The translations under genes and the position numbers were made by a program. The notes under the pieces were generated by a model. The model searched no databases. It saw only the letters and a program-made list of their open reading frames with translations, and had not been told where the DNA came from. From contig JBCFYV010000100.1 in assembly GCA_039000515.1 (NCBI GenBank), positions 29,066,421 through 29,130,420 on the forward strand: a stretch of DNA of 64,000 bases, read 5' to 3'. Positions 56,521-64,000 of the stretch are shown here, one piece after another (the first letter of the stretch is position 1; every line of letters begins with the position of its first letter). The DNA is from Timema cristinae (taxonomy: Eukaryota > Arthropoda > Insecta > Phasmatodea > Timematidae).

Positions 56521-57624
56521 AAATACTGAAGCATATGGCCTATAATAACTACCGCTAGTAAATGCTTAAAAATTGTTATTTTAAGTCGGGTAAGGCCTTC
56601 AAAATTATTTTATTCGGGCTTTATTATTTTTATTTTTTATGGATCTTAAATTTTTCAAATACCATTGCATTTGAGGAAACTAGTATTCGAGCGTCTAAAC
56701 TTTGGTTTTAACTAATGAGTCCATATCATCACTGATTAACCGTCGAACAATAAGAAGAATCCAAGATAGGCTTTCTGTATTCTTTATTTGACATCAAACC
56801 AATTTAAAAGTTTTCTATTTATTTTTTAATTTGTTTGTATTATTTAAAAATGTGCTAAAGAATATCTCACCACGATGTGAGGTCAGGTTAAAGGTGTATT
56901 ACTGATTGGTTTTATCTGTAATGGGTTTTCAACCGTGTATTTAGTTTTATCTCAATCTCATTCGAAGGTTTTGAAAGTGATACATTTATTTAGAACATTT
57001 TGATATTTTATTTAAATCTATGGTTCTATTTATTGATTTTATTAACCTATGAGGTTTTAAAATATGTTTAATTATCTATTATTTCTTGAGAAAAAAATAT
57101 GTTTGTAATAAAATAAAGGAAATCAACCATGCGGACGTTTTGAATTGTGATGAGATTTATTTAAAAAAATAGCAATTAAAACAGTTAAATTTAAAGAAAA
57201 TTCCAAGATTTGCATTTTATTTTTGTTAGTATCTTATTATATAAAAAAAAACTAGGATATATTTCAACGTCACTTTTAAGTACAGTAAATATTATATTAT
57301 TTTAATGTGCCATTACAATTTTCTGAAATCCCTTCCAAATTAATGTTTGGTAACTAAATGAAAAAAATTAAGCTTCTCTTATGAAGAAATCGCATTTGAG
57401 TTGTCACGAATAATAATTAAATAAGAGTTTTAGGTCAAGTAACGTGTCTTAACCAAAACTACTACAAAGGAAATATAATCATTCACTAACGATTATTTGT
57501 TATCTTTACAATATGGCTCTTTATTTATCTTCTTACCATTATTGTGGATAAACTAGATAAACCTTGGTGAAAAGAGTTTATGATTATACTAAGCTAGATA
57601 AAAGATTTAGGGTATTTAACTATT
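56521..57624. other. AT-rich non-coding interval
   Basis: No gene or RNA recognised. A repeat 'E'-like end block (TATTCGAGCGTCT) occurs near 56685. Confidence 0.4.
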
Positions 57625-57673
57625 GTAAGCTTATAATCCAAACGGGAAGTAAGACGCGGTGCTCTCTCTCTTT

Positions 57674-57709
<36 letters not shown>

Positions 57710-57795
57710 AGAGAGAGAGAGAGAGAGAGAGAGAGTGAGTGAGGTGAGTGAGTGAGGGAGAGAGAGAGAGCACCGCGTCTTTTTTATATATATAT
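57625..57795. repeat. palindromic SINE-tail fragments around a TA/GA microsatellite
   Basis: The left arm AAGTAAGACGCGGTGCTCTCTC and the right arm GAGAGCACCGCGTCTT are inverses. Between them lie (TA)n and (GA)n, with GTGA/GTGAGT variants. Both arms come from the 3' tail shared by SINE families A and B. Confidence 0.8.
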
Positions 57796-57906
57796 ATAGA
57801 AGATCATATAGCTTGGATTCTTGCCTCATAGATGCCATGACAGAGCATAAGAACCAGGAACCATTGTGTAAGACTCTTTACCTGAAATATTTATATAGTT
57901 CTAAGC

Positions 57907-58457
57907 CAGTGATGAGCAAAGTACGGCCCGTGGGCCAGATGTGGCCCGAAGACAGGTTCAATACTGCCCGTGAAAGGATTTCAAATTCTGATAAAAAGGT
58001 GTTAAGAAACAAAAAAACAGGATAAAAAATGAATTTCGCACTCGTTTGTTTTTATTTATATTTTAGATCTTAGTGACCAGTGTCAGTCTACAAAGAATTT
58101 AACATTTCCCGACATTTTACCTCTAAGCGTTAGCTTCACTTCTGAGAGTCCCCTCGTCCCAGTTGGAACCAGACTATGAAAAACCTTTAGAAGAACAGTT
58201 TGACTCATCACACAATCCTTCATTCAAGTAATGTAGGTATTTGTTTTATTTAAGTATTTGTTAAATAATGTATACAACTCATGTTAGTATTAGAATTAAA
58301 ATCATTATAATAAAAATTAATTTAAAATTAATAGGACTTAATTTGACAATAGTTGTGTAAAATGTAACATTGTAAATTTTTAATAAATTGTGCTGGCCCA
58401 CCTGACATATTTCTTTTTTTCTTTTGGCCCATTTTCCGAAAAGTTTGCCCATCACTG
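57907..58457. mobile_element. non-autonomous hAT element with perfect 8-bp TSD
   Basis: The element starts CAGTGATGAGCAAAGTACGG and ends, inverted, CAGTGATGGGCAAACTTTTC, and is flanked on both sides by TTCTAAGC (57899-57906 and 58458-58465). Subterminal GGCCCGTGGGCCA and TGGCCCA blocks are typical of this hAT type. The 551-bp interior has no intact transposase. Confidence 0.92.
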
Positions 58458-58582
58458 TTCTAAGCATTCTTAGGTAAGGAAGCCACACCAGCAATACTGA
58501 AATGTGTGTAAGCCATTCGACATAAAAAAAATAATTGAGAGTTTCGAATCTATTTGTAGCATCTAGAAATATTTTTTACAAA

Positions 58583-58757
58583 CGTGTCTTAGTACTCCTG
58601 TGGAATATCCATATTTATTGCACTAGAGTAGAGGAAATAGAAAGGTAGAATTTTGAGTAAGTTTACCAGCATTTGAGTGAAGAGAGAGTAAACCTATTAA
58701 GAGGGTAAAACACCTTAGCCCACCCGGCCGAGATTCGATCACTGGAAAACCTGACGT
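58583..58757 (-). mobile_element. SINE family B, decayed copy
   Basis: TGTCTTAGTACTCCTGTGGA at the tail side, body GTGAAGAGAGAGTAAACC, inverted B box GAGATTCGATCAC. Confidence 0.6.
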
Positions 58758-58800
58758 CCATTCCGTGAGTTCACCAATGTGAGTAAAGATTTAAAAAAAT

Positions 58801-59032
58801 TAGCACTGCGTCTTACTAAATGTTCAGGTTATACAAATATGTACTAATTGCGCTAATTAGCTAGAGATGAGGAAGGTTGAATTTAGAGGAAGTGTAGCCA
58901 CATTTACGTGGAGAGAGAGTGGAAACCGATTTTTGTATAAACCTTCATCAGTATCCTCGACCGGAATTTAAACCCCTATCTCCTTGCCACTAACAGTATA
59001 ATTTAATACGAGTGACATTTTAGACCATAAAA
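58801..59032 (-). mobile_element. tRNA-Leu-like SINE, family B
   Basis: Inverted tail TAGCACTGCGTCTTACTAAA, body GTGGAGAGAGAGTGGAAACC, decayed head ending TTTTAGACCATAAAAT. Confidence 0.8.
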
Positions 59033-59126
59033 TTTACTTAATCAAATTTCATTGAAATGTGTAGATGAGAAATATTTCTCAGAATGGCAAGCGTAATGGG
59101 CTTTGGTTTTTTACGTGCGTAGGCCT

Positions 59127-59329
59127 ATTACTATCCTTTGGGCTATCCTAATTTTACACTATTGGTGCATGAATAAAGATAGTAGAATTTAAAGGAAATG
59201 TACCCTCATTTGCACGTGGAGGAAGAGTGAGAAACCGTTAACATCACTCAGTACACCCTCTCACCCCATCAGCAGTAACCAGTCTAATGTGAGAGTGACG
59301 CGTTAGACCATAAAACCATCGACGTGGGG
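59127..59329 (-). mobile_element. SINE family B, decayed copy
   Basis: TTACTATCCTTTGGGCTATC at the tail side, body GTGGAGGAAGAGTGAGAAAC, inverted head GTGACGCGTTAGACCATAA. Confidence 0.7.
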
Positions 59330-59953
59330 AAACATTTATTTAGTTTTTCCATGACATATACGTGACTTATTTAATTCATGGTGCTTTATGAGAGTTTTTA
59401 TGACAAAACTTTACAACATATTGTTTTGTAGAGCCAAGCTTATTAATAAAAAATAAACATGACTTTTACAATGTTCATTTTGGTTTTTTGAATCGAATTT
59501 TATAAAGATTTTTTTATTTTGTTTATATTAAAGGGGTATTAGGATATCAGGTGGGGGGAAATAGGGTAAGCCTAGGTGAAGGATATGCGGGCTATGGAGG
59601 GGGTTTTTTTTAAAGAAAAAGATGGGGATAGTAGCAATTATTGTTGCTCAAGGATATTGATTTGTTCTTATTTAGGCCAAAGGCTTTGGACAGCAACAAA
59701 TTAAAATACGTGATTATGTTAAATAAAAGTTAATGATAAAAAAAATCTAATCAAAAAAATATATAGTTGAATTCCATTTAACTTTTTACATTAAAACGTT
59801 GGTAAGGAGCACAATAAATTGTTATTTACAACAACAAAAAACTTTGAAGAACTATGGTTCGCCGAAGTAAAAAAAAAGAATGTTAAAAATATAAAATGAG
59901 TAGAAACAGAAAAATATGAGTCATGATATTTTTCTTATTTTTATTATTGATAT

Positions 59954-60218
59954 GGTGACCTGGTGGTCTAGGGTAAGGTGTCAGACTTTTATGTGGCGCC
60001 GGTTCAATCTTCGGTCCGGCAAAGATTTATCTGATTACCAACCTTCCTTCACCTCTGACAAGACATCTGTGAATGTGAGGAATGCAGGTCTCACCGTGGT
60101 CGGATTCCACGTTAAACTGTAGGTCTCCATTTCATCTCACAATCACCTACCATTACACATTAGCGTAAGTGCGTATAACCCGAACGGGTAGTAAGAAGCG
60201 GTGCTAATAATAATAATA
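59954..60218 (+). mobile_element. SINE family A with many homopolymer contractions
   Basis: Complete from head to tail, but many runs are one base shorter than in other copies: GGTCTAGGGTAAGG for GGTCTAGGGGTAAGG, TCGGTCCGGC for TCGGTCCCGGC, CCAACCTTCC for CCAAACCCTTCC, GTGGTCGG for GTGGTTCGG. See findings. Confidence 0.9.
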
Positions 60219-60302
60219 TATTGGTATGACAATACAAATAAACAAATATACACAATCATATAGTGAGTTGAGCTATCGAAAACTAGGTTTGAGTTAAATA
60301 TT

Positions 60303-60568
60303 ATTTTATTAGCACCGCGTCTTACTACCCGTTCGGGTTATACGCATTACGCTAATGTGTAATTGGTAGGGTGATTGTGAGATGAAATGAAGGACTACAG
60401 TTTAACGTGAATCCGAACCATGGTGGAGGCCTGGCATTCCCCACATTCACAAGATGTCTTGTCAGAGGTGAAGGAAGGGTTCTTAAATCAGATAAATCTG
60501 TGTCGGACCAAGATTGAACCCGCCGCCAGCACAGAAGTCTGACACTTACCCCTAGACCACCAGGTCAC
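60303..60568 (-). mobile_element. SINE family A, minus orientation, also contracted
   Basis: Inverted tail TTAGCACCGCGTCTTACTAC to inverted head CCTAGACCACCAGGTCAC. It shows one-base losses (AACGTGAATCC for AACGTGGAATCC; ACACTTACCCC for ACACCTTACCCC) like its neighbour. Confidence 0.9.
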
Positions 60569-61084
60569 AGTTAAATATCAAAATGTAAAGTAGCTTAACC
60601 ACAATATTAGAAAAGTTTATGTATGTATATCTATAAGTAAGCTGATAACTGTCAACCTATTTAGTAACGATTATAGGGGTACTCATGGGAAATATTTCCT
60701 ACAGAATTTATTATTCATTTGAATTATTTAACGTGCACCTCCTGAAACGATTGATTTATCAACACACGATTATAAACTAACATAAATTTTAGAACAGACA
60801 CAATACCCAATCTTCGGCCGTTAATTAACCCACTGTAAAGGGGAAACCCACGTTTCACTATTTATAATTTTTTTAGATATGTCGGAAGCATCCGGACCCT
60901 TAGCTTATAAGACAGACACGCTACCAACTGGCCTACAGTAAAACTGTAATTTACCCGCTGCAACAAACTTAGAAGTAAATTTATTGTTAAAAAAAGTGTA
61001 TGTAGACTATTTTAATAAAATTAATTACGATTACTAGGAGGAAAAAGAGAAAGGTTTTCAAACAAAATATACTGAACAAAATTA
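60569..61084. other. non-coding interval with a tRNA-like piece
   Basis: No gene. Minus strand near 60880-60945 reads GGCCAGTTGGTAGCGTGTCT, an A-box-like head of another, unclassified SINE. Confidence 0.4.
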
Positions 61085-62165
61085 ATATTCGATAGGCATT
61101 ATATTACTCTATGGCTGGCATTAGGAACTCGCAAGTTCATTGCCGCACTTAATAAAGTACGCCACCTATCACCTAACTAGACCCTATCCCTATCCTTAGC
61201 TGAATCTATTCAGTTCACCTCATCACACCCTATCTCTTTCAGATCAGTTCAAGTGCTATCCTCACATCTGCGTCTAAGTCTTCCCATTAGGTTTGCCACT
61301 TAGTACCAGGAACAAGGTTCTAGAAGCTCTCATTCATGCTGCATGTCCTGCCTACAGTAATCTACCAGACTTGGCTTTCCTAATAATGTCTTGTGATGAG
61401 TACAGGGTGTGTAACTCATCATTATGTAACCTCTTCCAGTCCCTCTTTTTGAACCAAATATCTTCCTAAGCGCTTTGTTTTCGAACACTCTAGATTTGTT
61501 TCGTCATGTAAGGTAAGAGACCATGTTTCACACTCTTAGAGAACAACCGGAAAAATTATTATTTTGTATATTCTGAGTTTTACATTTCTTTAAGGTTGGC
61601 GAGATGTTAGCAACTTACTGATCTAATAATACCATACATTTCCCGACTGTATTTGTTCCCTAATTTCCAATATAATATCGTTATTGCTACTTAAAATTGT
61701 TCCTAAATGTTGAAACTCATTAACCCTGTCACATGATATGTTCGCAGTAATCTCTAAATTATCGTCCCCAATCTGTGTTCTCTGTGTGATCATTAGTCGT
61801 TTCAGCTTTCACTTCTTAACCTCTTTCTTTACTAGCCTATAGTAAAATTTCTGCATTTCTTGTCACAGGTTCCTTAAAATTGCCCAACAAAGCTAAATCA
61901 TCTGCTTATCCTAATAGTTTAATTGTACCATTTAGTATCAGCCCTTTCTTACTCTCTTGCATACCCTAATAGCATACGCTATGGCTATATTAAAACAAAA
62001 TGGGGAAAGTGCATCTCCTTGTTTCAACCCATTATTTATTTCGAAAGTATTTGATAAGTGATATCCAACCCATACCTTGCCATGCCTATCAGTCAAACAT
62101 TCCTCAATTAGTTTGTCAAGATTTTGGTTTAAACCAAACTTAACTAAAATTTAATATAATTTAAT
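61085..62165 (-). pseudogene. LINE reverse transcriptase, C-terminal part
   Basis: Minus-strand pieces read GLKQGDALSPFCFNIAIAYA (RT block B, near 62035-61975), ADDLALLGN (block C, near 61905-61880) and, at the 3' end, a VMN-L-VPN-type block near 61145-61105 as in the plus-strand fragment at 15.1 kb. Many stops. The upstream parts of the same element follow at 62490-62700 and 63330-64000, separated by later insertions. Confidence 0.8.
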
Positions 62166-62174
62166 TATTTTAAT

Positions 62175-62439
62175 GGTGACCTGGTGGTCTAGGGGTAAGG
62201 TGTCAGACTTCTATGCTGGCGGCCGGGGTTCAAACCTCGGTCCCGGTAAAGATTTATCTGATTTCCAAACCCTTCCTTCACCTCTGACAAGTTATCTTGT
62301 GAATGTGGGGAATGCCAGGCCTCCACCGTGGTTCGGATTCCACGTTAAACTGTAGGTTCTCCATTTCATCTCATAATCACCCTACCATTACACATTAGCG
62401 TAAGAGCGTATAACCCGAACGGGTAGTAAGACGCGGTGC

Positions 62440-62487
<48 letters not shown>
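62175..62487 (+). mobile_element. tRNA-derived SINE, family A (inserted in LINE)
   Basis: Full-length: head GGTGACCTGGTGGTCTAGGG, B box GGGTTCAAACCTCGG, tail CCCGAACGGGTAGTAAGACG, (TAA)n end. It splits the minus-strand LINE. Confidence 0.95.
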
Positions 62488-62488
<1 letters not shown>

Positions 62489-62489
62489 C

Positions 62490-62700
62490 TAATTATATAA
62501 TAATTAATAATAATATAATAATTTAATATATAATAATTAAATTTATATTATTATTATTATTTTAAACTGACTCACAGGCCTTTTAAAATGTATGTGTAAA
62601 TTGATTACAGTCATTTTATATTCCCACTTCTTATGAAAATGGGTATTACAATACCTTCCTTCAATTCTTGTGCTAATACCCTATGGTTCCATATCGAAAA
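62490..62700 (-). pseudogene. LINE reverse transcriptase, finger region
   Basis: Minus strand reads LAQELKEGIVIPIFIRSGNI, then after a frameshift NDCNQF, the start of the RT domain (compare the common ..LKEGIVIPI..KGD..DCNNYRG pattern). Same element as 61085-62165. Confidence 0.65.
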
Positions 62701-62744
62701 AAGCCTTTTTATAAATTTCTAGTACTAACTTTTCATCACCTCCC

Positions 62745-62970
62745 CTACAGACAGTTCAAAACCGAGTACTCAGGACGATATAACTGCGTAGACATGCGAA
62801 CAGGATTGACCAACTACACGTGATGACCCGAAACAAGACACTTGCTGAGCTCTTCCAGAAATGAAAACAACTTCTACGAAAAAGCAGGAAATCACGATAA
62901 TCCATTGTCAGAGCACTAGGGGACTACGATCACATGAAAAAGGTCATTACAAACGTCCAAGGCTGAGTAG
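62745..62970 (+). pseudogene. fragment of a second LINE, C-terminal
   Basis: Plus-strand translation reads TVQNRVLRTI, then RRHANRIDQLHVMTRNKTLA and ELFQK, the thumb-type end of another non-LTR element. It has stops and no clear borders; it lies within the interrupted minus-strand LINE. Confidence 0.5.
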
Positions 62971-63507
62971 ATCACTCACATCTTCACAATCAATTCCATC
63001 CTTCATCAAGTGCAATATAAACTAATCAAACATGTTTTTTTTTTCAGGAAATCATTCAAAACCTCACAAATCAATTCCATCCTCCATTAGATATAAGTTC
63101 ATCAATTCACTTTTTCACCCTCATTCCATGAGGATAAGGGCTAGCGTATGCTGCCTGTAACTCACAAAGCAATATAGCCCTTTCACAGGTGACCTAGCTT
63201 GGCGCTTCTGCCAAGGTGGATATCTTGTGTCGGGCTACAAAACAACTCAAACCGTGTACTTTGTACGATTAAATCATAGGTACCAAATCATATAATGTTA
63301 AGTTCATGCAACGAGGATAAGGGTCTGTGAAAACAACCTGTAACTCGCATATCAAATCAGCCAAAACTTCCCAATGCTTGTCAATGTCTCTATTGGCAAG
63401 TGGGGAGGTTGGGGCAACAGGGGCAACCCATTCATCACCTCCCTTTATTAACTCTGCTGTAATTGAATCTATACCTGGAGATGCATGGTTCTTTAACTTC
63501 CTAATAA

Positions 63508-63766
63508 GGTGACCTGGTGGTCTAGGGGTAAGGTGTCAGACTTCTGTGCCGGCGGCCGGGGTTCAATCCTCGGTCCCGGCACAGATTTATCTGATTACCA
63601 AACCCTTCCTTCACCTCTGACAATACATCTTGTGAATGTGGGGAATGCCAGGCCTCCACCGTGGTTCGGATTCCACGTTAAACTGTAGGTCCTTCATTTC
63701 ATCTCATAATCAGCCTACCATTACACATTAGCGTAAGTGCGTATAACCCAAATGGGTAGTAAGACG

Positions 63767-63814
<48 letters not shown>
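63508..63814 (+). mobile_element. tRNA-derived SINE, family A, with target duplication
   Basis: Full-length with head, B box GGGGTTCAATCCTCGG, tail CCCAAATGGGTAGTAAGACG and (TAA)n. Flanked by TAACTTCCTAATA (63494-63506) and TAACTTTCTAATA (63812-63824), a 13-bp duplication with one mismatch, showing insertion into the LINE. Confidence 0.95.
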
Positions 63815-63815
<1 letters not shown>

Positions 63816-63845
63816 TTTCTAATAGCTTCTTTGACTTCACTAATA

Positions 63846-63907
63846 CTTTGATCTGGGACTTGTAGCTTAGCTGTGTCTTTGATCTGGGACTTGTAGCTTA
63901 GCTGTGT
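63846..63907. repeat. exact 31-bp tandem duplication
   Basis: Two identical 31-base copies, each starting CTTTGATCTGGGACTTGTAG, inside the LINE remnant. Either a recent duplication or an assembly artefact. Confidence 0.9.
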
Positions 63908-64000
63908 GGATTTCGATACCCTCACCCAATTCGGATCCTTCAGGAACATTCAAAATATGCCTGAAGAGGTCGTTAGATTTATTCAAAACCTCGCTTGTAT

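Larger units (their letters stand above)
63330..64000 (-). pseudogene. LINE pre-RT region, runs off the window
   Basis: Minus strand reads SPGIDSITAELIKGGDEWVA, then PVAPTSPLANRDIDKHWE; the AxGxDxIxxE pattern is the RT entry block. It continues past the right edge. A SINE (63508-63814) and a 31-bp tandem duplication interrupt it. Confidence 0.7.

Overview
The window is nuclear DNA of an animal, most likely an insect with a large, AT-rich, transposon-rich genome. The evidence: a spliced gene of the SLC6 type typical of insect nutrient amino acid transporters (NATs), a Jockey-type LINE, a copia element, hAT elements, a short TTAGG run (the usual arthropod telomere unit), GT-AG introns, and many tRNA-derived SINEs. 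No species can be named from the sequence alone.

Layout. 1-1.2 kb: no gene. 1.2-6.8 kb: a decayed copia retrotransposon (integrase, then RT/RNase H), interrupted by a broken Jockey-like LINE on the minus strand and a 126-bp inverted-repeat element. 6.8-7.9 kb: an array of ~193-bp repeats in both orientations. 8.37-9.91 kb: an intact, intronless gene for a nucleoporin-42-like protein (NUP42/NUPL2): CCCH zinc finger, FG repeats, conserved C-terminal tail. 10-21 kb: no host gene seen; it holds two hAT-type elements (one with a transposase remnant and an 8-bp target duplication), LINE fragments and SINEs. 21.4-49.3 kb, minus strand: one gene of 12 coding exons for an SLC6 sodium-coupled amino acid transporter; every splice junction keeps phase. 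49.5-64 kb: no host gene seen; SINEs, LINE pieces, a complete non-autonomous hAT element and microsatellites.

The two host genes appear unrelated. NUP42 works at the nuclear pore in mRNA export; the SLC6 protein works in the plasma membrane. The SLC6 model totals 667 residues after allowing for four single-base length differences, all in short homopolymers in exons 3 and 5. Because the protein around each is highly conserved, consensus errors are the simplest explanation. A pair of SINEs at 59.95-60.57 kb shows the same kind of homopolymer contraction.

Notable non-coding structure: at least two SINE families with different tRNA-like heads end in the same ~35-bp 3' tail; a dispersed hairpin element carries a cUUCGg-type loop; another dispersed repeat lies around a 'GTGACAG..GATCACATGAC' core; and two large palindromes sit inside SLC6 introns.
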